Counted from the stretch's first letter, positions 52,817 through 62,296 are shown. The stretch is DNA of 64,000 bases from an uncultured Algibacter sp. (GCA_937958265.1 CALGNX010000018.1:43311-107310), one strand, 5' to 3'. Numbers and translations are program-made. The notes: generated by a model from the sequence alone, not told the origin.

Positions 52817-53017
52817 TTACTTAATAATTTTTTTAACCAACATCATACCACCTAATTTACCCACTATTTTTAAACCAGATTGCATCCAACTAAGAGGTTT
52901 CAAATCTTCTTTATACTCATTTTTCAAACCTTTAATCTCTTCATAGGCTATTTTACGCTCTAAATCTAGAATTTCTAGCTCGCGCTCAATACTTTCCATA
53001 TTTTTGTATGCACCCAT
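52817..53017 (-). CDS. Small coiled-coil protein of the YtxH/holin stress unit
   Basis: A 66-aa protein: an acidic/basic coiled-coil segment (IERELEILDLERKIAYEEIKGLKNEY pattern), then a hydrophobic C-terminal part (GLKIVGKLGGMMLVKKIIK). It starts 1 base after the stop of the holin-like gene. I do not know a named family, but similar third genes follow such pairs in flavobacteria. Confidence 0.65.
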   Translation of the reverse strand: MGAYKNMESIERELEILDLERKIAYEEIKGLKNEYKEDLKPLSWMQSGLKIVGKLGGMMLVKKIIK

Positions 53018-53018
53018 T

Positions 53019-53366
53019 TTAATTAAAAATTTTTTTTGATAATTTTCGTACAGCTAAATTATTAATATGCGACTTTGCCATGTAAGCGATTAAAAAGCAT
53101 ATTACAAAAAACACCCCTACGGCAGTAAAACCCATAGCATAACTTTCTAGTAATTCTCCTAAAAATAAAGCCGACGCCACAGCCAAAAAACCAACACATA
53201 AAAACAATACCCCCCCGATAACCATAGTTTTAAAAACTAAGCCTATCGCGACTGATAGTTGCTGAAATAATTTTAGCTTGTAATACCTATAAGAGGCTTT
53301 AAAATATTTCTCCCCAAGATCTGTTGCTTTGGAATTTGTTTCGCTTAAAGCATCTATTAAACTCAT
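53019..53366 (-). CDS. Phage-holin-superfamily-like membrane protein
   Basis: A 115-aa protein with two membrane helices (about residues 44-64 and 77-97) and charged ends, matching the small Actinobacteriophage-holin-like (PF07332-type) proteins common in Bacteria outside phages. It lies 3 bases after the YtxH gene. A role in envelope stress is inferred from the operon. Confidence 0.75.
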   Translation of the reverse strand: MSLIDALSETNSKATDLGEKYFKASYRYYKLKLFQQLSVAIGLVFKTMVIGGVLFLCVGFLAVASALFLGELLESYAMGFTAVGVFFVICFLIAYMAKSHINNLAVRKLSKKIFN

Positions 53367-53369
53367 AAA

Positions 53370-53702
53370 TTATGATGTTTTTTGTAATCTTTTATTCTTC
53401 TCCTTTAAATCTTTTAGTTTTCTTTCCATCGTAGAAATTACGTCGTCTGCCTTATGGCTCGCACTCATAACAATGGAATCCATCTGCTCATCTAAGCTTT
53501 GCTTTTGTGAGGTTGCGGTGGATATTACTTGATCTTTAAAATCCACTGCTGTTTCAGAAATTTTCTGTTTTGCCAAAAGTGCCTCATCACTTATTTTCTG
53601 TCTGGTATTAGCGCCTTTATCTGGTGCAAACAATATGCCTAATGCCGCTCCAATTGCTGTTCCTGCTAATATACCTAATACTGTATTTCCGCTATCGCTC
53701 AT
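53370..53702 (-). CDS. YtxH-domain stress protein
   Basis: A 110-aa protein: an N-terminal glycine-rich helix (VLGILAGTAIGAALGILFAPDKGANTR pattern) typical of YtxH/Gas-vesicle-like proteins, followed by a long amphipathic coiled coil. In other bacteria YtxH proteins are stress induced. It heads a three-gene operon. Confidence 0.85.
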   Translation of the reverse strand: MSDSGNTVLGILAGTAIGAALGILFAPDKGANTRQKISDEALLAKQKISETAVDFKDQVISTATSQKQSLDEQMDSIVMSASHKADDVISTMERKLKDLKEKNKRLQKTS

Positions 53703-53857
53703 AATTTTTTTATTATTTTAGTTATTAAATTACTCTCAATCAAAGATATATCTAAACAAATGTCTTGCTTAACGCATTAGATTTTACTTTTAACTTATTT
53801 CCAATTTATTTTACAAGCTGAAGTTAAAACAACAACTTCATATAATAGATTACTTTT

Positions 53858-54014
53858 GCGTTAGGGATTGAAACGGCATCCTTTATGTAAAACGTTAAAA
53901 CTAAAACCAAACCACAAAAAAAACACGTTTCTAAGCACAAAAATGCCCATTAAAAAACAATTAAACCTTTACATAAAGATATAGTGTAAAGCCCGACCCT
54001 TTCGGGTAACGCCC
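53858..54014 (+). repeat. Dispersed flavobacterial intergenic repeat, copy C
   Basis: It runs from GCGTTAGGGATTG through CGGCATCC to AAAGATATAG, AAGCCCGACCC and TAACGCCC. Inner arms CTTTATGTAAA / TTTACATAAAG pair. It lies upstream of ygiQ and reads toward it. Confidence 0.85.
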
Positions 54015-54156
54015 AAATATGTGTTATGTTTACGAGCATTCTTAAAAAACGAAAACAATTTTACTTTAAATTTTCCAATTGAAATTACAAGCGTTTTTAA
54101 CACAATAAACACTAGTCAATATAGTAATAACAGCTATAACCCATTAATTTTTTGAC

Positions 54157-54164
54157 TATTTTTG
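54157..54164 (+). promoter_or_regulatory. -7 box directly before ygiQ
   Basis: TATTTTTG (TAnnTTTG) ends 7 bases before the ATG at 54172, so transcription would start at or next to the start codon; a leaderless or nearly leaderless mRNA is likely. Confidence 0.5.
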
Positions 54165-54171
54165 CAGAGCT

Positions 54172-56124
54172 ATGAATAATTTACAACTTTCAGATTGGTT
54201 ACCTACCACAAACAAAGAGGTTAAAATACGCGGATGGGATACCTTAGATGTTATCCTGTTTAGTGGCGATGCTTACGTTGATCATCCTTCTTTTGGGCCT
54301 GCCGTTATTGGTAGAATTTTAGAGAGTTACGGTTTACGCGTAGCTATTGTACCGCAGCCTAACGTAAAGGACAATCTACAGGATTTTGTAAAAATGGGTA
54401 AACCAAAGTTATTTTTTGGTGTTACAGGAGGCTGTATGGACCCAATGCTTAGTAATTATAATGCTAATAAAAAACGTAGGGACAAGGATGCCTACACGCC
54501 TAATGGTGATATTGGCTTTAGGCCAGATTACGCAACTACCGTTTACTCTAATATTTTAAAAGAAAAATGGCCAGATACCCCTATTTTAATTGGCGGTATT
54601 GAAGCCTCGCTGCGTCGTGTAACGCATTACGATTTTTGGAGCGACACTTTAATGCCATCCATTTTAGAGAGCTCTAAGGCCGATATGCTAGTGTATGGTA
54701 TGGGCGAACAACCCCTGCGCGAAGTCGTACGCTTAATGCAAAAAGGCGTGCCGTTTTCTAGTATTACTACTATAAAACAAACTGCTGTTTTATTGGATGC
54801 TGGTGCTAAAATACCAAAAAACAGTAATTGGGAAGATGTTGAGATTGCTTCGCACGAACAGTGTTTAAAGGATAAGAAAAAATACGCATCAAATTTTAAG
54901 GTCATCGAACAAGAATCGAATAAGTTGGCTGCCCGTCGTATTTTTCAAAAAATTGGTAACAAAACATTAATGATTAACCCACCGTGTGAAACCATGACGG
55001 AGAGTGAAATTGATGCCTCCTTCGAGTTGCCATACACACGTATGCCACACCCAAAGTATAACAAGCGAGGCCCAATTCCGGCATACGAAATGATTAAGTT
55101 TTCCATAAACATACATCGTGGTTGCTTTGGTGGTTGTAGTTTTTGCACCATTTCTGCTCATCAAGGGAAGTTTATTGCATCTCGAAGCCAAGAATCTGTA
55201 CTACGCGAAGTTGATACCGTTGCCAACATGCCAGATTTTAAAGGCTACCTATCTGATATTGGAGGACCAAGTGCCAACATGTATAAAATGAAAGGTAAGG
55301 TACAATCCATTTGTGATAAATGTGTTGCACCTTCTTGCATTTCGCCTGTTATTTGCAGTAATTTAGATACCTCGCACAAACCCTTAACAGACTTGTACCA
55401 AGCTGTAGATAGCCATCCAAAAGTAAAAAAATCGTTTATAGGTTCGGGTATTAGGCACGATATGTTAGTACCGGAATTTAATAAAAATGCCGACCCCAAA
55501 GAACTAGATGACTATACAGAGGAAGTTATGACGAAACATGTTTCTGGCCGCCTTAAAGTAGCACCAGAACATACAAGCGACCCTGTTTTAAAACTAATGC
55601 GTAAACCATCGTTTAGTTATTTCCATAAATTTAAAGAGCGTTTCGATAAAATTAATATTGCAAAAGGTTTAAAATTACAACTTATACCCTACTTTATTTC
55701 CAACCACCCGGCCTGCGAAGTTGAAGACATGGCAAACTTAGCAGCCGAAACCAAAGATATGGGGTTTCAACTAGAACAAGTGCAAGGTTTTACACCAACT
55801 CCCATGACGGTGGCTACAGTTATTTATTATAGCGGCTACCACCCATACACACTTAAAAAAGTAAAAACACCTATTTCTCGAAAGGAAAAAGAAGAGCAAC
55901 ACCGTTTCTTTTTTTGGTATAAAGACGAAAATAAAGCCTGGATTAAAAAAACCCTAAACAAATTAGGGCGCCAAGATTTACTAAAAGTGTTACTTCCTGA
56001 GAAAACGGAAAAGTGGCGCAAAAACAAACCAAAGGGCGAAGCAAAAAACACTTACGATGATGCTGTTCCGTTTAATAAACGTAAAAACAAAGCAAAATTT
56101 AGGAGTAAAAAGAAACAGCGATAA
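54172..56124 (+). CDS. ygiQ: YgiQ family radical SAM protein
   Basis: A 650-aa protein that matches YgiQ/UPF0313: an N-terminal cobalamin-binding-like domain (GDAYVDHPSFGPAVIGRILE), the radical SAM motif RGCFGGCSFC (CxxxCxxC, about residues 314-323), a second Cys cluster (CDKCVAPSC) and a very basic tail (RKNKAKFRSKKKQR). It is an iron-sulphur enzyme whose reaction is unknown. The basic tail suggests binding to RNA or ribosomes. It appears to be transcribed alone. Confidence 0.95.
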   Translation: MNNLQLSDWLPTTNKEVKIRGWDTLDVILFSGDAYVDHPSFGPAVIGRILESYGLRVAIVPQPNVKDNLQDFVKMGKPKLFFGVTGGCMDPMLSNYNANKKRRDKDAYTPNGDIGFRPDYATTVYSNILKEKWPDTPILIGGIEASLRRVTHYDFWSDTLMPSILESSKADMLVYGMGEQPLREVVRLMQKGVPFSSITTIKQTAVLLDAGAKIPKNSNWEDVEIASHEQCLKDKKKYASNFKVIEQESNKLAARRIFQKIGNKTLMINPPCETMTESEIDASFELPYTRMPHPKYNKRGPIPAYEMIKFSINIHRGCFGGCSFCTISAHQGKFIASRSQESVLREVDTVANMPDFKGYLSDIGGPSANMYKMKGKVQSICDKCVAPSCISPVICSNLDTSHKPLTDLYQAVDSHPKVKKSFIGSGIRHDMLVPEFNKNADPKELDDYTEEVMTKHVSGRLKVAPEHTSDPVLKLMRKPSFSYFHKFKERFDKINIAKGLKLQLIPYFISNHPACEVEDMANLAAETKDMGFQLEQVQGFTPTPMTVATVIYYSGYHPYTLKKVKTPISRKEKEEQHRFFFWYKDENKAWIKKTLNKLGRQDLLKVLLPEKTEKWRKNKPKGEAKNTYDDAVPFNKRKNKAKFRSKKKQR

Positions 56125-56436
56125 GTATAAATAAAAAAGTGGCAGTTGCTACTTTTTTATTTATCAATTTCTTCGAGACTAACCAAAAATAAATTTTGGT
56201 TTGCAATTAACCATTTAAAATATAATTTTAATATGGTATCCATTTCACTAAAGCATGGAAAACACAATACTTACAATGCTTTAGCAATGTTTTTTATTTA
56301 CTATCTCAATAAAACTAAACGCATTTTTTAAAACTCTTTTTTCAAACAAATCACGATACTAATAAATGGTTTTTATTAAATAATTTCACAACCTAGAACA
56401 GATGTAAAACCAAATTAATTAACTTATATTTAAAGT
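56125..56436. other. Intergenic region between ygiQ and the DUF2007 gene
   Basis: About 310 bases between convergent genes. A hairpin AAAAAAGTGGCAGTTGCTACTTTTTT at 56132-56160 is the likely ygiQ terminator. The rest holds nothing that I recognise; the 61-aa ORF in the track is not supported. Confidence 0.5.
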
Positions 56437-56856
56437 TTACTTTGTATCGATTTCAAACTCGTTATCGCAATTATTACACCTATATTTATCTTTAGAATAA
56501 AAGGGAAGTGTACCAGATAAAAAACCGAACACAAATGCAATAAAAGATTTTAAATTTTTAATTGTAGAAAAAAGCTCAACCTCTTGTTTACCACAATTTG
56601 GGCAAGAAACCAAATTACCATCATTATCCATAGAAAATTTTTCTATAGTACTTAAAATATGCTTAGCCTTTAATGTATCGTGAGCAAGCACCTTAAGCTT
56701 AACCCCACCAATGGCATTACTTACCAAAGGATCCGTATCAATAGTTAAATAATCGCTTAAAAAAACTTGAATACCATCAGCCTCCAACCGGCCTTTTATT
56801 ATTTGAGCTTCAGTTGAATATTGAAATGTTGCAATCGTTATAAAAGTTTCAGCCAT
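56437..56856 (-). CDS. DUF2007 protein with a C-terminal zinc ribbon
   Basis: A 139-aa protein: DUF2007-like domain at the N-terminus (IATFQYSTEAQIIKGRLEADGIQVFL...GGVKLKVLA pattern), then two CxxC pairs (CPNCGK, CNNCDNE) split by a short hydrophobic segment (FIAFVFGFLSGTLPF). DUF2007 proteins are described as putative signal-transducing proteins with a GlnB-like fold. It may be membrane associated. Confidence 0.85.
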   Translation of the reverse strand: MAETFITIATFQYSTEAQIIKGRLEADGIQVFLSDYLTIDTDPLVSNAIGGVKLKVLAHDTLKAKHILSTIEKFSMDNDGNLVSCPNCGKQEVELFSTIKNLKSFIAFVFGFLSGTLPFYSKDKYRCNNCDNEFEIDTK

Positions 56857-57246
56857 TTAATACATTTAGTATTAATCAAAGATAAGCAAGCAACGTAAAG
56901 TATTCAAAACCTGAGTAATATATTTTAAATGTAACACAATTAAATACTGTTTTTAAAACACTTTGTTCGAGTTTGCATTGCTAAACACATTACTAATTTC
57001 TAATTATTTTCTCAAAAAAAGAAAAACACCTAATCCAATTATAGTATGATTTAGCATGATGGATTTGTTATATTTTACAATAAAGTACAACATTACAATT
57101 ACAAAATAAAATTAGAATGAATAATTTTCAAGCAAAGTAGAAAACCAAAAAAGATGTATTAAAAAATTAAACCTTTTTTAAACCAAAAAAACGTAACAAG
57201 TATCAAAAATTTAAATTAACTTTTAACCGGAAAACAAAATTTATTT
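56857..57246. other. Intergenic region before repeat copy D
   Basis: About 390 AT-rich bases between divergent genes. I see no ORF or structure except the repeat that follows it. Confidence 0.4.
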
Positions 57247-57397
57247 GGGCGTTACCACAAGGGTCGGGCTTTTCACTATATCTTTTTAAAAAATTATAGC
57301 TAGCAAACATATATTACCATACCTATTAAAGGTATTTAACACACTAAATACACGTATATATATTTTTTAAAAAGGATGCCGCTACAATCCCTAACGC
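57247..57397 (-). repeat. Dispersed flavobacterial intergenic repeat, copy D
   Basis: On the minus strand it runs from GCGTTAGGGATTG, CGGCATCC to AAAGATATAGTGAAAAGCCC and TAACGCCC, the clearest match with copy C. It ends 30 bases before the umuD start. Confidence 0.85.
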
Positions 57398-57427
57398 AGA
57401 AAACAGTTAATTAACAGATTAAACGCC

Positions 57428-57868
57428 ATGGCATTAAACACAAACAAAGCCTTAACACTATTTAACCCAAAAACAATCGATGGTTTTGGAGCACTTTTTT
57501 TCGACACCGGAATTTCAGCAGGATTCCCAGCACCAACCGAAGATTTTAACCAACAACACCTATCCTTAGATAACGAACTTGTAAAGAATAAAGAAACAAC
57601 TTTTTACGCACGAGTTAGCGGACAATCCATGATTGGAGCGGGCCTTGATGATAATGATTTATTGGTAATTGATAGAAGCATTACACCTACCAATAATAAA
57701 ATAGCAGTCTGCTTTTTAGATGGTGAATTTACAGTAAAGCGCTTAAGAGTTGACAAGGACGGCATGTGGTTAAAACCAGAAAACCCTAACTACCCTATTA
57801 TAAAAATAACAAAAGCTAATAACTTTGTTATATGGGGCATTGTAACTAATGTTATTAAAAAAGTATAG
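57428..57868 (+). CDS. umuD: UmuD-like S24 peptidase (orphan)
   Basis: A 146-aa LexA/UmuD-type protein: self-cleavage region near AGFPAPTEDF (about residues 31-40; a Gly-x-Pro rather than the Ala-Gly or Cys-Gly bond), catalytic Ser in VSGQSMIGAG (about 62-71) and Lys in FTVKRL (about 103). It becomes part of the DNA polymerase V mutasome after cleavage. umuC normally follows in one operon but is absent here; the next gene is a symporter. Confidence 0.9.
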   Translation: MALNTNKALTLFNPKTIDGFGALFFDTGISAGFPAPTEDFNQQHLSLDNELVKNKETTFYARVSGQSMIGAGLDDNDLLVIDRSITPTNNKIAVCFLDGEFTVKRLRVDKDGMWLKPENPNYPIIKITKANNFVIWGIVTNVIKKV

Positions 57869-58100
57869 CAGCAAAAAATATAAAACCCATGCATTGCTAA
57901 CGTTTTCTTCCACTTTAAATACATATTAAAAATAAAACCGAATTATACGAATTAACCATAACCATACTGTAAAACAATTTAAATGATTTATATCTAAATA
58001 TCCAGGCGCTTTAAAAAAACATATTGCTAATACCGTATTAATTATCAATTAAGGTTTAAATAAGTATATTTAGCTTTTAGTTTTAAAAAACCAATTATAT

Positions 58101-59831
58101 ATGGTAAATCTATCGGGCTTAGATATTACAATAATTATCGCTTTTTTTACAGTTACCCTTTTTATAGGTATTTGGGTCTCAAAAAAATCAGGAAAAAATT
58201 CTGAAGAGTTTTTTTTGTCGGGCAGAAATATGCCTTGGTGGTTATTAGGCGTATCGATGGTAGCTACAACTTTTGCCGCAGACACGCCTGGTTTAGTTAC
58301 CGAGTTGGTTAGAAAAAATGGTGTTTCTGGCAATTGGGTTTGGTGGGCCATGTTACTAACCGGTATGCTTACCGTATTTTTTTATGCAAAGCTTTGGCGT
58401 AAATCAGGTATTTCTACAGATTTGGAATTTTACGAACTACGCTATTCCGGAAAGTCTGCTAGTTTTTTAAGAGGCTTTCGTGCCATATACTTAGGTGTTA
58501 TTTTTAATATAATTACAATGGCTGGCGTATGCTTAGCCGGTGCTAAAATCGCAAATATATTATTAGATATCTCCCAACAAGAAGCCCTTTTATATTCGTC
58601 CATAATTGTTGTTATTTATTCATCGCTAGGCGGGTTAAAAGGTGTTTTAATAACCGATTTTCTACAGTTTATAATTGCTATGGTAGGCTCAATTTGGGCC
58701 ACAGTTTATATTGTAAACCTGCCCGAAATTGGTGGTATGCAAAATTTACTAGCACACCAAAATGTGGCAGATAAATTAGATATTTTACCAGATTTCTCAA
58801 ATTCCGAAGCCTTAATAACCTTATTTATTATTCCTTTTGCAGTGCAATGGTGGAGTACTTGGTACCCAGGAGCAGAACCTGGAGGCGGTGGCTATATTGC
58901 CCAACGTATGTTAGCTGCTAAAGACGAGAAAAATGCGACTTGGGCCACCTTATTTTTTAACTTCGCGCACTACGCTCTGCGCCCTTGGCCATGGATTGTG
59001 GTAGGCTTAGCCTCGTTGGTTATCTTCCCTACTCTGGAAAGTATTAATACAGCATTCCCAAATTTAAACGAAGATATGCAAGGCCATGATGTGGCTTACG
59101 CTGCCATGATGACGTATTTGCCTGCCGGTTTAATAGGTATTGTTTTAACCTCGTTAATTGCAGCATTTATGAGCACAATTTCTACACAATTAAACTGGGG
59201 AAGCTCCTATATAGTAAACGATTTTTACAGCCGATTTTTAAATAAAAAGGCTTCAGAAAAACAGAAAGTAAGCGTTGGTAGAATCTCAACAGTTGCGCTT
59301 ATGGTTTGTGCAGCCTTATTTTCTTTTTATATAAAATCGGCTAAAGATGTATTCGATTTATTACTTCAAATAGGTGCAGGTACAGGCCTATTATTTATTA
59401 TGCGCTGGTTCTGGAATCGTATAAACCCCTATAGCGAAATTGCAGCTATGAGTATTTCATTTATAATTGCTATCGTATTTTTTATTAATGGAAAACTAGA
59501 AACGCCTTGGTTTAAAATACCTGGCTATATACAATTGGTTTATGGTGTTATAATAACTACTATAGGCTGGGTTACAGTAACACTTTTAACAGACCAAAGC
59601 GATACAGAAACCCTAATAAAATTCGAAGCTTTAGTTTATGGAAACGACAGTAAGTTTAAAAATATAGGTTATAAAATTCTTGCTTTCTTTTTAGGTGTTA
59701 TAGGCACATACAGTGTTTTATTTGCAACAGGCTATTTTATTTATGGCAAAACCATGTTAGCCTTTAGTTTAACAGGTGTAGCTACCTTATGCTGTTTATT
59801 ACTAATTAAAAACTGGAAAAAAATTGTGTAA
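58101..59831 (+). CDS. Sodium:solute symporter family transporter
   Basis: A 576-aa membrane protein with about 14 helices and the SSS family motif set (VSKKSGKNSEEFFLSGRNMPWW, GLVTELVRKNG and the sodium-site helix ISTQLNWGSSY). It moves a solute with Na+; the substrate cannot be told. The speD gene begins 3 bases after its stop, so the two are coupled, which makes a polyamine, amino acid or similar organic cation plausible. Confidence 0.9.
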   Translation: MVNLSGLDITIIIAFFTVTLFIGIWVSKKSGKNSEEFFLSGRNMPWWLLGVSMVATTFAADTPGLVTELVRKNGVSGNWVWWAMLLTGMLTVFFYAKLWRKSGISTDLEFYELRYSGKSASFLRGFRAIYLGVIFNIITMAGVCLAGAKIANILLDISQQEALLYSSIIVVIYSSLGGLKGVLITDFLQFIIAMVGSIWATVYIVNLPEIGGMQNLLAHQNVADKLDILPDFSNSEALITLFIIPFAVQWWSTWYPGAEPGGGGYIAQRMLAAKDEKNATWATLFFNFAHYALRPWPWIVVGLASLVIFPTLESINTAFPNLNEDMQGHDVAYAAMMTYLPAGLIGIVLTSLIAAFMSTISTQLNWGSSYIVNDFYSRFLNKKASEKQKVSVGRISTVALMVCAALFSFYIKSAKDVFDLLLQIGAGTGLLFIMRWFWNRINPYSEIAAMSISFIIAIVFFINGKLETPWFKIPGYIQLVYGVIITTIGWVTVTLLTDQSDTETLIKFEALVYGNDSKFKNIGYKILAFFLGVIGTYSVLFATGYFIYGKTMLAFSLTGVATLCCLLLIKNWKKIV

Positions 59832-59834
59832 TTT

Positions 59835-60209
59835 ATGAATGCATTTTTAGGCCATCAGACCACAGTAGATTTTTACGGTTGTAAATCTAATAAAATAAAC
59901 TCCTGCGAATTTATTGAACAAACCCTTTTAAAGGCTGCTAAAATATTAAAACTTACGGTAGTTAATACAACCATACACTCTTTTTCGCCAATAGGCGTTA
60001 GCGGTGTTATTGTTATTAAAGAAAGTCATATTGCCATACACACCTGGCCTGAGCATAATTATATTGCTATCGATTTTTTCACATGTAATAATACCTATAA
60101 TTTAAAGGCGGGTCTTATTTGGCTAAAAACAGAGTTTCAAGCAGAGCACTTTAACTCTAAAGAAATTAAACGCGGTAGCCTAAAAGTTATTCAAGATTTT
60201 AAAAGCTAA
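59835..60209 (+). CDS. speD: S-adenosylmethionine decarboxylase proenzyme
   Basis: A 124-aa class 1b AdoMetDC with the family core FSPIGVSGVIVIKESHIAIH and the cleavage pair E63-S64 that yields the pyruvoyl group; H69 and C84 are the expected catalytic partners. It makes decarboxylated AdoMet, the aminopropyl donor. A membrane-bound aminopropyltransferase is encoded four genes downstream. It is tightly packed between a symporter and an ion channel gene. Confidence 0.93.
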   Translation: MNAFLGHQTTVDFYGCKSNKINSCEFIEQTLLKAAKILKLTVVNTTIHSFSPIGVSGVIVIKESHIAIHTWPEHNYIAIDFFTCNNTYNLKAGLIWLKTEFQAEHFNSKEIKRGSLKVIQDFKS

Positions 60210-60212
60210 CAT

Positions 60213-61028
60213 ATGGAAATAAAACATAATATATTTCTACTAATAGATAGCGAAAAAGGAAATAAAAAAGGCGATTATCTTGTAGAGTATGTAATTTCCG
60301 GATTAATTTTACTTAATGTTATTGCTATTTTTTTAGAGTCGTATAAATCTATAAACACAAAATATAGCACCTTATTTTATGCTATAGAAATGGTATCGAT
60401 TATTGTTTTTTCCATAGAATATTTGGTAAGAATTTGGGTTGCAGATTTACAATACCCTAAACTAACACCTACAAAAGCACGGTTAAAATATATATTCTCC
60501 TTTTTAGGAGTTGTCGATTTATTATCCATTCTACCCTTCTATTTACCTTTTATAATAACTATTGATTTAAGAGTTATGCGCGTTTTAAGGCTTTTACGTT
60601 TGCTAAGATTATTAAAACTTAACAGACATTCTAAATCGCTACAATTAATAGGTACGGTACTTAAAAATACCAGAAACGATATATTAGTTACCGTATTTAT
60701 GGTCTTTATTTTACTCGTTTTAGCCTCTACGCTTATGTATAACCTGGAAAACGAAGCACAGCCCGATGCTTTTGAGAATATTGGGCAAGCACTTTGGTGG
60801 GCAGTAGCTACATTAACAACCGTTGGCTACGGCGACATTTACCCCATAACCGGTTTAGGCAAACTACTTAGCGGCGTTATTGCTTTATTAGGTATTGGTA
60901 TTGTTGCACTACCTACAGGTATAATAAGTTCAGCTTATATCGAAGAGGTACAAAAACAGAAAGAGAAGAATAAGAAAAAACGAGACACATATGCCTGCCC
61001 AAAATGTGGCGAACAGATAAATACATAA
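60213..61028 (+). CDS. Voltage-gated-type potassium (cation) channel
   Basis: A 271-aa six-helix channel: S4 with regularly spaced Arg (RVMRVLRLLRLLRLLK), selectivity filter TLTTVGYGDIYP (about residues 205-216), S6, then a basic coiled segment and a C-terminal single CxxC (YACPKCGEQIN). The filter TVGYGD is that of K+ channels. Intracellular polyamines block or rectify several K+ channels, which gives a possible link with speD and the aminopropyltransferase in the same operon. Confidence 0.92.
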   Translation: MEIKHNIFLLIDSEKGNKKGDYLVEYVISGLILLNVIAIFLESYKSINTKYSTLFYAIEMVSIIVFSIEYLVRIWVADLQYPKLTPTKARLKYIFSFLGVVDLLSILPFYLPFIITIDLRVMRVLRLLRLLRLLKLNRHSKSLQLIGTVLKNTRNDILVTVFMVFILLVLASTLMYNLENEAQPDAFENIGQALWWAVATLTTVGYGDIYPITGLGKLLSGVIALLGIGIVALPTGIISSAYIEEVQKQKEKNKKKRDTYACPKCGEQINT

Positions 61029-61034
61029 CAGATT

Positions 61035-61523
61035 ATGTTTAGTAAAAAAGAAAATTCTAAATTAGATAAGTTACAAGAAGGCTACACTCTAAAAATAAAA
61101 GAAATAATTTGGGTTATAACAGAAATTGCAGAGTACGATTGGGGTAGCAATGGAAGAAGTATTGAATACACAATAACTTCAAAAGATAAAAATGAAAACG
61201 CTTTTCTAGAGGTTGAAGTAATAAAAGGCAATTATGAAGTATATTTTAGCAAGACCGCTTTTATAGACCATACTGTTTTGAAGGCTGCTATTGATACTAA
61301 GGAAATACACTATTTGGGGAATGTATTCTTATTAGAAGAAGATTACAAAGGGGCTTACAAAAATTTAACAAATGGTGGTTCATGGGAAAAATTAGAATCC
61401 TTTATGTTTTATAACAAAAATGAAGCTATTTTGACTATTGAAGATTGGGGCGAACACAATTTTGAGGCTTTTTATGGTGAAGAAATAAAAGCAAAAAACA
61501 TAAAGCATATAAACAACTTTTAA
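61035..61523 (+). CDS. DUF4178 protein
   Basis: A 162-aa soluble protein with the DUF4178 pattern (LQEGYTLKIKEIIWVITEIAEYDWGSNGRSIEYTI, then a strand pair ending in W(E)KLESFMFYNKNEAILTIEDWGEHNFEAFYGE). DUF4178 proteins are often encoded beside polyamine-type enzymes and membrane proteins, with no proven function. It lies 6 bases from the channel gene and 2 bases from the next. Confidence 0.8.
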   Translation: MFSKKENSKLDKLQEGYTLKIKEIIWVITEIAEYDWGSNGRSIEYTITSKDKNENAFLEVEVIKGNYEVYFSKTAFIDHTVLKAAIDTKEIHYLGNVFLLEEDYKGAYKNLTNGGSWEKLESFMFYNKNEAILTIEDWGEHNFEAFYGEEIKAKNIKHINNF

Positions 61524-61525
61524 TT

Positions 61526-62284
61526 ATGAAAGTATTACAAAACCTGATATTAGCAACCTCAATTACAGTATTAATAGTTTCTTGTGGCAATGTTGAAAGA
61601 GCCGGAGTAAGTGTACCAATTGAGCCTACCGAAGAACTTATTGAAGCGCTTAATGGCACAGAATTTTCTATCGTTTTAAACGATATGAATATTGACGAAC
61701 AAAATGGAAAAGATTTATTTCAGCACAAATACCATGTACTTAAAGTGATAAAAGATGCTTTAATTGTCGATTCGTTAGATTGGCAAACCGTTAACAAAGA
61801 CTTTTTTCTGAAACATGAAAATGATTTGGGCATGGAAATAGTTTCTAACCACAATAATAAACTTTCTAGAGTAGCTAAGCCCGTTGGTTTTGACTGGGCT
61901 GTTGGAAATGAAAAACATGGGCAATGGGAAGTAGAAACAGATAGTACAAAAACAGGTACAGGACCGCAACGAAGCTACTGGCGCCCCCATACTTCGTCGG
62001 GTTTATTTTGGTACTGGATGTTAAGCAGACGCACGTACCAAAGTCATTATGCTGGACATAGAGCCTATAGTAATACAGGCAAAACTTACTATGGGAAAAC
62101 ACAAAACGGCGGGACTACCTACGGCACAAATAGTGCGTATGAAAAAACAAAACGTTCCAACTTTTTTACACGTAGAAATACAAGCGCTACATACAAATCG
62201 TTTACTGCAAGAAAAAGCGCTAGTTCTTCCCGCTATAAGGGAGCTTCAAGCACACGTTCTAAATCTGGAGGTTTCGGTAAATAA
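61526..62284 (+). CDS. Lipoprotein with a Ser/Gly/Arg-rich tail
   Basis: A 252-aa lipoprotein (lipobox IVSC, about residue 20). The N-terminal half is a compact domain (EALNGTEFSIVLNDMNID...VGNEKHGQWE); the C-terminal third is a low-complexity, basic, Ser/Thr/Tyr/Gly-rich tail (RRNTSATYKSFTARKSASSSRYKG pattern) like that of several YgiB/DUF-type envelope proteins. The basic tail could be a substrate or anchor for modification. It is co-transcribed with the polyamine genes. Confidence 0.75.
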   Translation: MKVLQNLILATSITVLIVSCGNVERAGVSVPIEPTEELIEALNGTEFSIVLNDMNIDEQNGKDLFQHKYHVLKVIKDALIVDSLDWQTVNKDFFLKHENDLGMEIVSNHNNKLSRVAKPVGFDWAVGNEKHGQWEVETDSTKTGTGPQRSYWRPHTSSGLFWYWMLSRRTYQSHYAGHRAYSNTGKTYYGKTQNGGTTYGTNSAYEKTKRSNFFTRRNTSATYKSFTARKSASSSRYKGASSTRSKSGGFGK

Positions 62285-62296
62285 ATAAAAAATCAC

